A stretch of 64,000 bases of DNA from Methyloprofundus sp. (GCA_016592635.1 AP023240.1:2335630-2399629); one strand, 5' to 3'. Shown: positions 43,840 to 53,059, counted from the stretch's first letter. Notes: a model not told the origin generated them from the sequence alone. Translations and numbers: made by a program.

Positions 43840-44011
43840 AGGTTGGTTTTTTATAAGATTTTGATATTAATATTTTTTTTCAAAATGGCTGAGCCTTGTA
43901 CGTAATCAGGAAAACATATACGACCAAACCACCTTATCGCCTCATATTTTCAAAGACTGAGTATAGTTTACTGCAAACTCAGTGATAACACATGGCATTA
44001 TTGGCTAATAA

Positions 44012-44033
44012 AAAAGGGACATATGTCCCTTTT
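44012..44033. terminator. Palindromic hairpin downstream of brnA
   Basis: Perfect palindrome: AAAAGGGACAT joined to its inverse. A small stem with flanking A and T runs, able to end minus-strand transcripts from the antitoxin remnant. Confidence 0.55.
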
Positions 44034-44297
44034 CATTATTATGTAGGAAAGGTTTTTAGCCGCGATCTTCTAGAAAGCCAGCTAGATGCACTTACTAGCA
44101 TTTAACTCCACGTTGTTTCCAACTGCCTGTGCTCAATAGCACAATCTCGAAGATACAGGTTGATTAGGCTCTGATAAGGAATTCCTTTTGTATCCGCCAT
44201 ATTTTTAAAATAAGAAATAGTGTCTTCATCAATGCGAATAGTAATTTGTTTTTTAAGTCGCTTCGCATAGGGGTTTTTAACAGACTTTGAAAAATCA

Positions 44298-45505
44298 TTC
44301 ACTACCGTACACTTTTTAAAGCAGGTATTGCGAAGAGTAGAAAAAATGGTAATGTGGACGATTTACATTGAAAATACCCTACATTGTCAGATTCTTACAA
44401 GATTTATCGCACCATTCATAGCGGCCTTCAAAAATTCTGGGATTTTGATCCCAGCAAACGTCAAAATAACGGCTTAAATATCCTGACAGGGTTTATCTGC
44501 GGTATTATACAAAGTAAATCTGTTAAGTTAGCTAATGTGGCAGGAGAGATTCCAGGATCAGGTAAAGAAGAAAGCCAAATCATGCAATTGCGCCGTTGGC
44601 TGAAAAATGAAAAAGTGGGTGTCGATTTATTTTATTTACCCTTTATAGAGGTTCTTCTTCGGTGTTTAGCCAAACAAACGCTAGTACTTGCTATTGATGG
44701 CAGCACGACAGCGCAAGGCTGTATTACCTTGATGGTCAGTATGATTTATAAAGGTAGAGCTCTGCCATTGCTGTGGGTAACCCGTAAAGGTAAAAAGGGG
44801 CATTTTCCTCAAGATATGCATATCGAATTGATTAAATCCGTTCAGGCGATAATCCCGGAAGGTACGTCGGTCATTTGTTTGGGTGACGGGGAATTTGATG
44901 GAGCAGACTGGCTGGAAACCATTAGTAGTTATGGCTGGAAGTATGCCTGCCGAACGGCAAATAATGCGATATTGTATGAGAATGGAGATGAATTTACATT
45001 TAAAGATATTTGTCCCGAACAAGGAAGCATGACTGAAATATCGGCGGTTGAATTCACTCGTAAACGTAGCATTGTAGTAAGGGCGGTTGTTTATTGGGGG
45101 AGAAAATATAATGACCCTATTTATCTAGTGACTAATTTCCCCACAGGGGGTGAAGCATTTAACTGGTATCGCAAACGTTTCCGTATAGAAACGCTGTTTT
45201 CAGACCTTAAAGGTCGAGGGTTTAACTTGCAGAAAAGTGGATTAAGGGCTCCTGAGCGAGTTTCTCGACTTATTATGGCAGCGGCTTTAGCTTATATATG
45301 GATGGTTTATTTAGGAGAGCTTGCTCTGACTAAGAGCTGGGATAAAATTATTCATCGCAAAGATCGTTGTGATTTGAGTTTGTTTACTCTTGGAGTGCGG
45401 TTATTAAAGCGCCTGCTGAGAGAAGGAAAAATACTCCCTCAATTCTGCCTCACATTATCGGGCAAGGCATTGCTGTGAGGAGGTGAAAAAGTGTACGGTA
45501 GTGAA
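44298..45505 (+). mobile_element. IS4-family insertion sequence in brnA (1208 bp)
   Basis: Terminal inverted repeats of 20 bp (ttcactaccgtacacttttt at 44298-44317, inverse at 45486-45505), flanked by the 8-bp duplication AAAAATCA (44290-44297 and 45506-45513). Unrelated in sequence to the 1658-bp IS. Confidence 0.93.
44384..45478 (+). CDS. IS4-family transposase
   Basis: 364 residues from a TTG; a stop at 44369 bars a longer frame. DDE residues Asp105 (LAIDGST), Asp168 (GDGEFDG) and Glu269 in the Y-(2)-R-(3)-E-(6)-K motif YRKRFRIETLFSDLK. The C-terminus is basic. Fills the IS almost completely. Its frame is intact, so the element could still move. Confidence 0.93.
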   Translation: MSDSYKIYRTIHSGLQKFWDFDPSKRQNNGLNILTGFICGIIQSKSVKLANVAGEIPGSGKEESQIMQLRRWLKNEKVGVDLFYLPFIEVLLRCLAKQTLVLAIDGSTTAQGCITLMVSMIYKGRALPLLWVTRKGKKGHFPQDMHIELIKSVQAIIPEGTSVICLGDGEFDGADWLETISSYGWKYACRTANNAILYENGDEFTFKDICPEQGSMTEISAVEFTRKRSIVVRAVVYWGRKYNDPIYLVTNFPTGGEAFNWYRKRFRIETLFSDLKGRGFNLQKSGLRAPERVSRLIMAAALAYIWMVYLGELALTKSWDKIIHRKDRCDLSLFTLGVRLLKRLLREGKILPQFCLTLSGKALL

Positions 45506-45519
45506 AAAAATCATAAGAT

Positions 45520-45644
45520 TCACGCATGGTGATAGCCCTCATACTGTTTTCGTTCAAGCTTATCAGCTTTTCTAGCTGAAATTACGTTTATTCTGATTAG
45601 ATAAATTTTTATTATCATCCCACTCGAATTTTCAAACTATTCAT
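45520..45644 (-). pseudogene. BrnT-type toxin gene, degraded
   Basis: The reading begins MNSLK at the ATG at 45644, then with one base shift continues FEWDDNKNLSNQNKRNF, the N-terminus of BrnT. It then jumps to ISARKADKLERKQYEGYHH, the BrnT C-terminus, and stops at 45520. About 50 codons in the middle are missing and one extra A in an A run shifts the frame. The normal protein has about 90 residues. The end overlaps the antitoxin start region as in intact brnTA loci. Toxin activity is lost. Confidence 0.75.
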
Positions 45645-45779
45645 AGGGCGAGTGTAGTTATATTGTAGTTACATGTCAATATAGGACTTTTAAAGTCCAT
45701 GAACTCAACAGCTATATACAAATACAAGCCGCTAATATGCTATGCTATTGCCTCTTTTATAGGCTAGGGTTTATTCACA

Positions 45780-46592
45780 ATGAAGGTTCAGGATCCAAAT
45801 TACTCTGGGGGCTACAGCGGCCACACATTAAGCCAATTTAGTACCCGTACCATTGCGCGTGAAGGTGCCTTTTTCTTGCCCTATTTACGCGACGATATGC
45901 ATATTTTAGATTGCGGTTGTGGCCCTGGTTCGCTCACCCTCGATTTAGCAACCCGCCTACAAGCAAACGGCAAAATCATCGGCATGGATATTCAAGCTGG
46001 GCAATTAGCGGCTGCGCAGGAACAAGCCGAGCAACGTGGTTTAGAGAATGTGCAGTTTTTACAAGGTTCGGTGTTTTCACTGCCGTTCCCCGACCAGTAT
46101 TTTGACTGCGTGTTTGCCCATGCCGTGCTGTACCATATTCCCAACCCGGATAAAGCCTTGCAAGAAATTTCTCGGGTGTTAAAGCCTAAAGGTATTGTCG
46201 CTTTACGTGATGCAGATATGTATGCAGATATTATTTACCCGCGCAATAGCGCATTAGATGCCGCTTGGGATTTGATCTATCAAGTATTTGCTTTGAATGG
46301 TGCTAATGTTGCTTTTGGTCGTGAACAAAAAGGCCAGTTGTTGGCACAAGACTTTACCCCGCTCTCTTTAGGTGCTAGTTTTGATATGTTTACCAGTAGC
46401 CAAGAAGTGGCTGATTACGCACGTTTTTGGATTGATTTTATCGGTAGTTTGCATAAAACACTTATTCTGGAACATAAGCTCGCCACCGAAAACGAGTTAA
46501 GTACCTTTACACAGGCGTTTACTGATTGGGCAGCACGTCCGGAAGCGTATTGCGCCCGCGCACGTTGTGAAGCTGTGGCGGTAAAATCTTAA
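45780..46592 (+). CDS. Class I SAM-dependent methyltransferase
   Basis: 270 residues. Motif I is LDCGCGPGSLTLDLA (about residues 43-57), followed by GMDIQ for the ribose and HAVLYHIPNPDKAL for motif IV/V. Methyltransf_11/25 type; substrate unknown. The C-terminal 90 residues hold no further signature. Immediately followed (1 base) by a CpdA-like phosphodiesterase gene, so the two probably form an operon. The region between it and the BrnT remnant has only AT-rich sequence and a small GGACTTTTAAAGTCC palindrome. Confidence 0.85.
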   Translation: MKVQDPNYSGGYSGHTLSQFSTRTIAREGAFFLPYLRDDMHILDCGCGPGSLTLDLATRLQANGKIIGMDIQAGQLAAAQEQAEQRGLENVQFLQGSVFSLPFPDQYFDCVFAHAVLYHIPNPDKALQEISRVLKPKGIVALRDADMYADIIYPRNSALDAAWDLIYQVFALNGANVAFGREQKGQLLAQDFTPLSLGASFDMFTSSQEVADYARFWIDFIGSLHKTLILEHKLATENELSTFTQAFTDWAARPEAYCARARCEAVAVKS

Positions 46593-46593
46593 A

Positions 46594-47355
46594 ATGCCTA
46601 ACACCTCGCCTGCTTTACGCTTAATTCAATTAACCGACTTGCATTTATTTGCTGATGTTAAGCAACAATTTAAAGGCTGTGCAACCCACGCAGCACTGGA
46701 ATGTTGCTTGGATTTTATTGTAAATGAAGATTTACGCCCTGATGCTTTTTTATTGACGGGTGATTTAGCGCATGATCATCAAGCAGCAACGTATCAACGC
46801 TTGGCTGATATGCTGGAACGCTTTCAAGTACCCAGTTTTGCTTTAGCTGGCAATCATGATGATTGGTCGGTTATGCAGTCTGTCTATCCTAACAAAGGCA
46901 TCAGTATTGATCCTTGGCAAAATATAGGGGGATGGCGCATATTATTACTGCACACAGCCATACCAGAACAAGCCGATGGTCGTATAGATCCTAAATTATG
47001 GGCGCAACTTACAGCAGAAATGCAACAGCAACCTGATAAACCTTATTTGCTGGCCATGCACCATAATTTGCCTGCACATCCATTACGAGATATTCGTTCT
47101 TCTGTTGCCAATGCAGCTCAATATAGTCAGGCTCTGGCTAATTGGCCAGCTATTCGAGCTGTGCTTTCTGGACATGTACATCAACCTTTTACGATCTATG
47201 CAGGTCATTGTTTATTCTTGTCAGCACCTTCTACAGGTGTGATTCCCTATCCTGAACGAGTACAAGACAGCATGAGCAGACCAGGTTTTCGCTTAATAGA
47301 TTGTTTTGCAGATGGGCGGATTATCAGTGATATTATTCACCCTGTTAAGCGTTAA
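46594..47355 (+). CDS. cpdA: CpdA-like cyclic nucleotide phosphodiesterase
   Basis: 253 residues of the calcineurin-like class III phosphodiesterases. Metal ligands in order: LTDLHLF (D-x-H), LLTGDLAHD, LAGNHDD, LAMHHN and SGHVHQP. This is the layout of CpdA (Icc), which hydrolyses 3',5'-cyclic AMP. Cognate activity on other phosphodiesters is possible. The lid region differs from E. coli. Second gene of a pair with the methyltransferase. Confidence 0.88.
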   Translation: MPNTSPALRLIQLTDLHLFADVKQQFKGCATHAALECCLDFIVNEDLRPDAFLLTGDLAHDHQAATYQRLADMLERFQVPSFALAGNHDDWSVMQSVYPNKGISIDPWQNIGGWRILLLHTAIPEQADGRIDPKLWAQLTAEMQQQPDKPYLLAMHHNLPAHPLRDIRSSVANAAQYSQALANWPAIRAVLSGHVHQPFTIYAGHCLFLSAPSTGVIPYPERVQDSMSRPGFRLIDCFADGRIISDIIHPVKR

Positions 47356-47380
47356 AAGCGTTATTATATTTTTCGAGAAT

Positions 47381-47782
47381 TTACTCGCTTACCCAATTTT
47401 CTACAATAAGGCTAGGGACTCTATCAAATTCTCGAACATTATGAGTCACCATGACTGAATCCAAACTTCTAGCATGGGCTGCAATCAAAAGGTCATTATT
47501 AGCAATCGGAGTTCCCTGTTTTTTTAGAAATGCTCTAATAGAGCCATAATGTTTAGCTGCATTTTCATCCCAAGGCTCAATAAGTAATCGTTGCGTAAAT
47601 AGATTAAGCTCTTTCCACCGAGCCTCTCTCATGGAGTTGTCTCCATTTTCAATACCAAAGCAAAGTTCACCGTAAGTTACTGATGAAATACTAAGGTTTT
47701 TTGTCGCCTTGAATTTATAGCGCAGTTTATCGGAGCGTTTTTTTAAAACATAAATACAAATATTTGTATCTAGCATATACAT
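47381..47782 (-). CDS. vapC: PIN-domain toxin VapC
   Basis: 133 residues from the ATG at 47782, which shares a base with the vapB stop (TGATG). PIN-domain acidic residues: Asp in YMLDTN, Glu in YGELCFG, then NNDLLIAAHA and THNVREFDRV. VapC toxins cut tRNA or rRNA sites. It is paired with its antitoxin, both intact, unlike the BrnTA locus 2 kb away. Confidence 0.93.
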   Translation of the reverse strand: MYMLDTNICIYVLKKRSDKLRYKFKATKNLSISSVTYGELCFGIENGDNSMREARWKELNLFTQRLLIEPWDENAAKHYGSIRAFLKKQGTPIANNDLLIAAHARSLDSVMVTHNVREFDRVPSLIVENWVSE

Positions 47783-48015
47783 CAATCAAAATCTCGTTCT
47801 TGAGGCAAGCTATCAAACCTTTCTTTTAAAAAATCATCATCAAAGGCAGACTTAGAATCAAAGAACTCATCCCATGTTGGTTTTTTAGCAGAAATAATAA
47901 CATTTTGCCCTTGTTTGGAAATGTAAACTTCATCGGTATCAAAACGGTATTCTTTAGGTAAACGTACTGCTTGGCTTCGGCCATTCATAAAAACTTTAGC
48001 TATCTGAGAGGACAT
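47782..48015 (-). CDS. vapB: Antitoxin VapB
   Basis: 77 residues from the ATG at 48015, with AGGAG 8 bases upstream. The N-terminal AKVFMNGRSQAVRLPKEYRF is an AbrB-type DNA-binding domain found in VapB proteins; the acidic C-terminus (FDDDFLKERFDSL) is the toxin-binding part. Binds its own promoter and neutralises VapC. A longer frame from further upstream is not supported by a ribosome site. Confidence 0.93.
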   Translation of the reverse strand: MSSQIAKVFMNGRSQAVRLPKEYRFDTDEVYISKQGQNVIISAKKPTWDEFFDSKSAFDDDFLKERFDSLPQERDFD

Positions 48016-48146
48016 GGAATATTCTCCTATATTAATATATACCAAAAAGAATATACCATTAACTAAAAAAAGCAAGAACTATGCAAGTTCGGGATTAGTG
48101 CAAAAAATATCACTTGCGTGTTACTGCTGGGTATTGGCAGTAGGTA

Positions 48147-48293
48147 ATACCAATCCCAATATATTGATACCCTAACTTCAAAAATACCGTCATTCCTGCA
48201 TGCTTCTAGCAGGAATCTACTACGCGAATGGATTCCCGATAAAAAGACCTCGGGAATGACGGTATTAGGGGAATTATTTACTGGGATTGGTAT
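48147..48293. repeat. 147-bp inverted-repeat unit containing a family B element
   Basis: Outer inverted arms ATACCAATCCCA (48147-48158) and TGGGATTGGTAT (48282-48293) flank inner arms (aataccgtcattcc / ggaatgacggtatt) that belong to a family B repeat (48188-48261). It looks like one palindrome nested in another, or a MITE with internal B sequence. Confidence 0.65.
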
Positions 48294-48310
48294 AACTTGA
48301 AAATTATTCT

Positions 48311-49234
48311 TTATAAAAAGTTAAATAAAGACAAGCCTTGTACTTTAACATAAGCTTGTTGTGATGCTTGCAATACCGTATTTTCTAGCTCAAAGCGACT
48401 AATCGCTTCTGCATAATCTAAGTCTTTCACCTCTGATAAAGTACTTCGCATAGCGAGTAAGTAGCTTTCATTCTGGTCTTCCTGATTATCTAAAGCTCTT
48501 AGCCTTGCTCCTACTCTTGCCTCAGCCTCACCCACCTTTTCTAAAACGGCATCAATATCAGCTAACGCTGCATTAACTGTTCCATGATAGGGCAAAACAG
48601 CCCCTGTTAAACCATCTGAAAACGCTTCTAAGGTATCAAAGATATTTCTGGTAGCGGGTGGCGGTGCGGAGGCAGTGGGGATATTTTCAAAGATGGCAAA
48701 TCCTAAATCACCATCGGCAATGCGTCGAGCTGGGCCAATTTGCAATTCTCTCTGCATGCCACTTCCTTGATAGACATAAGGAGCCGTCGATGAAAAAGTA
48801 GCTGTTTTTGAATGTGTACCTGAAAAAATATACTCGCCATTAGCATCTTGAGTATTAGCTAAAGCGAGTACACCTTCCTGAATCTGACGTATTTCTGCTT
48901 CTATTGCCAACTTATCTTCAGGTTTTAATACAGCCTCATTCAAAGCTTGCACAGCAAGGTCACGTGCTCTAAGCAAGCTTTCCCGGCTATTCATTAGTAC
49001 TGAGCCTTCTAGCCCGTTTCTTGCTTTAGCCATATCCGCATTTTCTTGATATTGAATAGTTTTATCAATACGCTCTTGAAAATCCATTATATTTTTGGCA
49101 GCAATAGGATCATCCGCAGGTGTTAAATTTTTTAACCCTGTTGATAATTGCATTTGTGTTTTGGTAACAGTTGCCTGTTGATTAAGCATTGCGGTAACGC
49201 TTAATTGTTGTGTCCAAGAAGTCGAGACTCTCAT
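48311..49234 (-). CDS. flgL: Flagellar hook-associated protein FlgL
   Basis: 307 residues. The N-terminus (MRVSTSWTQQL, then GLKNLTPADDPIAAKNIM) and C-terminus (DLDYAEAISRFELENTVLQASQQAYVK, two D0 helices) are those of FlgL/HAP3, joining the hook to the filament. No flgK or other flagellar gene is nearby, which is unusual; the gene may have been moved. Ends 35 residues after the last helix at FNFL. Confidence 0.92.
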   Translation of the reverse strand: MRVSTSWTQQLSVTAMLNQQATVTKTQMQLSTGLKNLTPADDPIAAKNIMDFQERIDKTIQYQENADMAKARNGLEGSVLMNSRESLLRARDLAVQALNEAVLKPEDKLAIEAEIRQIQEGVLALANTQDANGEYIFSGTHSKTATFSSTAPYVYQGSGMQRELQIGPARRIADGDLGFAIFENIPTASAPPPATRNIFDTLEAFSDGLTGAVLPYHGTVNAALADIDAVLEKVGEAEARVGARLRALDNQEDQNESYLLAMRSTLSEVKDLDYAEAISRFELENTVLQASQQAYVKVQGLSLFNFL

Positions 49235-49372
49235 ACTGATCCCCTTATATTTCTGGATACTAGGATTGCTGCCGCGACTAGCCTAATACCCAAGAGTATT
49301 TATATAAGGATTAAAGCATTTTTTATTCCATAAACAGTTTTTACTTATATATCAAAATATTACAACAATATC

Positions 49373-50461
49373 TTATAAAGAGAGCATATTATCCAACGCA
49401 ATTTTGGCGAATTTTGCATCAGTATCGGCAACTTGTATCCGATTGACTACCTGCCCTGCCACTAAATTCTCCAATATCCATGCCACATGCTGTGGATCGG
49501 TACGGAACATAGTGGAACACATGCTGAGTGCAGGTGACATAAAGTGTACGTTCTTGCCTTGAGCTTGGCATTCTTCATGCAGACGATTAACCAAATTCAA
49601 CTCGGTAGCCACTAACCAACGGGTATTAGGTTCGGCTTCGCGCACAATTTTTAAAATCATTTCAGTGGAGCCAATATAGTCAGCCTTTTGACACACTTCA
49701 AAACAAGCTTCTGGATGTGCTACCACTTTTGTCTCAGGGTAACGCTCTAGAAAGTCATCAATATGTTCAGGTTGAAAAAATTGATGCACTGAGCAATAAC
49801 CGCCCCATAAGATCATTTTGGCTTTTTGAATCTGCTCGACAGTCAAGCCACCGAGTGGTTTACTAAAATCCCAAACTACCATTTCATCTAATGGAATACC
49901 CATTTGAAAAGCAGTATTACGCCCTAAATGTTGATCGGGGAAAAATAGGATTTTTTCGCGCTTGGCAAAACTCCAATCCAGAATTTTTTGCGCATTGGAA
50001 GAGGTACAAACAATGCCTTCATGCTGACCACAAAATGCTTTTAAATCTGCCGCTGAATTAATGTAAGTCACTGGGGTAACGGTATTTTCAACATCAATCA
50101 CCTTCGCCAATTCATCCCAACAACGCTGTACAGCTGTTTTATTAGCCATATCTGCCATCGAACAACCAGCAGCCAAATCAGGTAAAATAGCAATTTGCTC
50201 AGGGCGCGATAAAATATCCGCCACTTCTGCCATAAAATGCACCCCACAAAACACGATGTATTCTGCATCTGATTCCGCTGCTTCTTTAGATAGCTTTAGT
50301 GAATCACCTGAAATATCAGCATGTTTAAAGACTTCATCACGTTGGTAATGATGCCCTAAAACAATACAGCGATCGCCTAATGTGGCTTTTGCTTGCTGAA
50401 TTTTTAAATCACATTCTTCATCAGAAAGTAATGCGTAATCTTGAATGGGTAGTGCTGACAT
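49373..50461 (-). CDS. nadA: Quinolinate synthase NadA
   Basis: 362 residues. Joins iminoaspartate and dihydroxyacetone phosphate to form quinolinate for NAD. A [4Fe-4S] enzyme; conserved segments include VLGHHYQRDEVFKHAD, FCGVHFMAEVA, LPDLAAGCSMADM and the C-terminal MCSTMFRTDP. The three cluster Cys lie in FCGV, EACFEVC and CSTMF regions. No nadB or nadC in the window. Standing alone. Confidence 0.95.
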   Translation of the reverse strand: MSALPIQDYALLSDEECDLKIQQAKATLGDRCIVLGHHYQRDEVFKHADISGDSLKLSKEAAESDAEYIVFCGVHFMAEVADILSRPEQIAILPDLAAGCSMADMANKTAVQRCWDELAKVIDVENTVTPVTYINSAADLKAFCGQHEGIVCTSSNAQKILDWSFAKREKILFFPDQHLGRNTAFQMGIPLDEMVVWDFSKPLGGLTVEQIQKAKMILWGGYCSVHQFFQPEHIDDFLERYPETKVVAHPEACFEVCQKADYIGSTEMILKIVREAEPNTRWLVATELNLVNRLHEECQAQGKNVHFMSPALSMCSTMFRTDPQHVAWILENLVAGQVVNRIQVADTDAKFAKIALDNMLSL

Positions 50462-50502
50462 AATTATTTTACTTCAATATTTATAGTTCCCATGCTCCAG
50501 CG

Positions 50503-50628
50503 CCACTGCCGTTAAGTTAATGGCGATAAACATAGGGTGTGCTGAGGCACGAAGCGCATCTTTCGGAGCTTGATGCGCTTCCTATCGTCAGCACATCCTA
50601 TACAAAATGCTTAACTTAACGGCAGTGA
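50503..50628. mobile_element. 126-bp MITE with 18-bp terminal inverted repeats
   Basis: Left end ccactgccgttaagttaa (50503-50520) and right end inverse of tcactgccgttaagttaa (50611-50628), 17 of 18 matching. Flanked by a 9-bp duplication GCTCCAGCG (50494-50502 and 50629-50637). It carries no gene. The host site was itself a small palindrome (tcccatgctccagcg / agctccagcgtggga), which it splits. A transposase with these ends would be needed for movement and is not in the window. Confidence 0.85.
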
Positions 50629-50720
50629 GCTCCAGCGTGGGAATTCATCTTTGAACGCTCCAGCGTTCCGTGACGCAGTCGTGACCGCATACAGTATAAG
50701 TAGCTTGAATGGTTTTTTAT

Positions 50721-50818
50721 TTCGCCGCATTAAAAAACGGAACCCGACATTTTGAGTTATCCCAACATGTCGGATTCCGTTATCTGCGCTACGCTTGATA
50801 AGCTGCATCCAACCTACG
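50721..50818. repeat. Repeat family C copy
   Basis: Contains gacattttgag and acatgtcggattccg inner parts and ends gcatccaacctacg, like the 42323 copy. It follows aspS on its strand and may stop its transcript, but no T run is present. The remaining bases of 50462-50852 hold the MITE and this repeat only. Confidence 0.65.
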
Positions 50819-50852
50819 CAGCAATATAAGCGTGTGAAATAATAAAAGCTAA

Positions 50853-52637
50853 TTAAGCTTCTTCTTTCGACACAACCTTGCGTAACTTAATACTTAACTC
50901 TCTTAACTGCTCTTCACTCACTGCCGCAGGTGCATCCACTAATGGACAAGCTGCTGATTGCGTTTTCGGGAAAGCAATGACTTCACGGATTGAAGCAGAT
51001 TTAGTCATTAACATAACCAAACGATCTAAACCATAAGCCATGCCGCCATGTGGAGGACAACCATATTTTAGCGCTTCCAGTAAGAAACCAAATTTATCTT
51101 GTGCTTCTTGCTCGCCAATACCTAAAATTTCTAGTACTGTTTGTTGCATACCCGTTTTATTGATACGAATCGAACCACCACCCACTTCAGTACCATTCAG
51201 CACTAAATCATAAGCGCGTGATAACGCCGCGCCTGGATCAGCTTTCAATTCCTCCTCAGAACAACTAGGCGCAGTAAACGGATGATGAATAGCATTCCAA
51301 CGTTGGTTTTTATCATCCCAGTCAAACATAGGAAAATCAACAACCCAAACCGGTTTCCAGTCACCTTCCAATAAATCTAAGTCTAGGCCGACTTTAACGC
51401 GTAACGCACCAATCGCTTCATTAACGATTTTCGCTTTATCAGCACCAAAGAAAATCAAATCACCCGTTTGTGCGCCTGCTTTGCTCATGACCGCTTCCCA
51501 CACTTCTGCAGGGGCAAATTTAACAATCGGTGATTGCAAGCCTTCTAAGCCAGCATCACGATCATTTACTTTGATGTATGCCAAACCTTTTGCGCCATAA
51601 ATACTGACGTACTTAGTGTAAAGGTCAATATCTTTACGACTTAGTTTAGCGCCACCTGGAATACGTAAAGCAACCACACGACCCTGTGGGTCATTAGCAG
51701 GGCCAGAGAATACCTTAAACTCTACATCCTTCATTTCATCAGCAATATCCACTAATTCTAGTGGGATACGCAAATCAGGACGATCACAACCATAACGCGA
51801 CATTGATTCTTGATAAGTGATTTTTGGAAACTGGTCATCCAAGCGCACATCAATCACGTCTTTATATAGCTGGCGAATCATTTCTTCCATCACCGCCATA
51901 ATCTCGTCTTCATTCATAAAAGACGTTTCAATATCTAACTGAGTAAATTCAGGCTGTCTATCGGCACGTAAATCTTCATCACGGAAGCAACGTACTACTT
52001 GGTAATATTTATCCATACCCGCCATCATCAACAACTGTTTATACAGCTGTGGTGATTGTGGCAGCGCGAAAAAAGAGTTTGGGTGGGTACGACTTGGAAC
52101 AATATAATCCCTTGCTCCTTCAGGCGTTGCCTTAGTTAAAATAGGCGTTTCCATTTCGAAGAAGTCTTCACTATCAAGGAAATTACGCAAATGACGTGTG
52201 ACATCACGACGCACTTTCATTTTTTCCAACATTGCCGTTTTACGCAAATCAATATAGCGATAACGCAAACGCATTTCTTCGTTCACTTCAATATCACTTT
52301 CAATCGGGAAAGGCGGCGTTTCAGATTCATTCAGAACTTCGATATGACTCACCAAAATTTCGATTTCACCCGTCGCCATATTGGAATTAACTGTGCCTTC
52401 CAAACGATCTCTGACGATACCTTCTACGCGCAATACATATTCACTACGTACGCTTTCAGCAATAGCAAAGGTATCTTCTGCTTCAGGATTAAAAACCACC
52501 TGTACCAAGCCAGCACGATCTCTTAAATCGATAAAAATAACGCCACCGTGGTCACGTCTTCTATGTACCCAGCCACACAGCTCGACTGCTTCACCTAAAT
52601 TGTCTTTGTTTAACTCTCCGCACTTGTGGGTACGCAT
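50853..52637 (-). CDS. aspS: Aspartyl-tRNA synthetase
   Basis: 594 residues, standard for the bacterial class II enzyme. N-terminal OB fold ([20 protein letters not shown]) recognises the anticodon; motif 2 is [18 protein letters not shown]; motif 3 is [10 protein letters not shown]. The GAD domain (about residues 290-420) is present. Whether it is discriminating or also charges tRNA-Asn cannot be told here. Close to an FmdB-like gene, a frequent neighbour of aspS. Confidence 0.96.
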   Translation of the reverse strand: MRTHKCGELNKDNLGEAVELCGWVHRRRDHGGVIFIDLRDRAGLVQVVFNPEAEDTFAIAESVRSEYVLRVEGIVRDRLEGTVNSNMATGEIEILVSHIEVLNESETPPFPIESDIEVNEEMRLRYRYIDLRKTAMLEKMKVRRDVTRHLRNFLDSEDFFEMETPILTKATPEGARDYIVPSRTHPNSFFALPQSPQLYKQLLMMAGMDKYYQVVRCFRDEDLRADRQPEFTQLDIETSFMNEDEIMAVMEEMIRQLYKDVIDVRLDDQFPKITYQESMSRYGCDRPDLRIPLELVDIADEMKDVEFKVFSGPANDPQGRVVALRIPGGAKLSRKDIDLYTKYVSIYGAKGLAYIKVNDRDAGLEGLQSPIVKFAPAEVWEAVMSKAGAQTGDLIFFGADKAKIVNEAIGALRVKVGLDLDLLEGDWKPVWVVDFPMFDWDDKNQRWNAIHHPFTAPSCSEEELKADPGAALSRAYDLVLNGTEVGGGSIRINKTGMQQTVLEILGIGEQEAQDKFGFLLEALKYGCPPHGGMAYGLDRLVMLMTKSASIREVIAFPKTQSAACPLVDAPAAVSEEQLRELSIKLRKVVSKEEA

Positions 52638-52752
52638 ATATTTTCTCTGTTTATAATAAATTAATAATTAAATACTTAACCGTATGCTTGCGTTTAAGCA
52701 TACGCATAATTCTTTTCCTGATTACCCATAACCCTCAGCCATATTCACCCCC

Positions 52753-52852
52753 CGTCATTCCTGCATGCTTTTAGCAGGAATCTATAGGCCTAAGCAATAG
52801 ATTCCCGATAAAGCTTGTGCCCAGCTTGACTGGGTAAACTTTGGGAATGACG
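52753..52852. repeat. Repeat family B copy with extra hairpin
   Basis: Begins cgtcattcctgcatgctttt and ends gggaatgacg. Differs from other B copies by an insertion of about 20 bases (aagcttgtgcccagcttgac, then tgggtaaac). Its left part overlaps the 3' end of the DUF2442-like gene. Confidence 0.7.
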
Positions 52853-53038
52853 AGGCTGTTTTTTTATAATACATATACCAGTGTCATGGCAAATAAACTG
52901 ATAATTCAATAACTGTAGTAAAGAGGCTTCTTGTAACTCAGCATACCAATGCATAGGCGTTAATATTACCCGGCCATCTTTAAGTTCAACACGCAAATAC
53001 TTATCATCAAAATGGACAGATTCACCTTTTAAAGCCAT
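52790..53038 (-). CDS. DUF2442-like protein with C-terminus replaced by a repeat
   Basis: 82 residues. The first 50 are DUF2442-like: VHFDDKYLRVELKDGRVILTP, then HWYAELQEASLLQLL. DUF2442 proteins normally end in a GxGIHWP region. Here the frame after CHDTGICIIKK runs into a family B repeat (from 52852) and ends in a novel tail RHSQSLPSQAGHKLYRESIA. The original stop is lost. DUF2442 proteins often pair with RelE-like toxin-antitoxin genes, but none is seen here. Confidence 0.6.
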   Translation of the reverse strand: MALKGESVHFDDKYLRVELKDGRVILTPMHWYAELQEASLLQLLNYQFICHDTGICIIKKQPRHSQSLPSQAGHKLYRESIA

Positions 53039-53059
53039 GATAATTTAAAAGGGTAGGCA

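Larger units (their letters stand above)
44102..45527 (-). pseudogene. BrnA-type antitoxin gene split by an IS
   Basis: Without the IS (44298-45505) and one 8-bp duplicate, the gene reads from the ATG at 45527: MRESYDFSKSVKNPYAKRLK and on through KQITIRIDEDTISYFKNMAD to ...HRQLETTWS. This is the BrnA/CopG-like fold: a beta strand (ITIRIDEDT), then helix-turn-helix. It pairs with the adjacent BrnT toxin remnant. In the present DNA the 3' part (44102-44302) could be read from a GTG supplied by the IS end, giving 66 residues (MNDFSKS...). Whether it is made is unknown. Confidence 0.8.

Noticed and set aside
45645-45779. Upstream part of an intact toxin gene
   Set aside because: Translation in all frames on the minus strand shows stops; only the short BrnT N-terminus from 45644 is recognisable.
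52191-52526. Plus-strand 111-codon frame inside aspS
   Set aside because: Shadow of a highly conserved gene on the other strand, no ribosome site.
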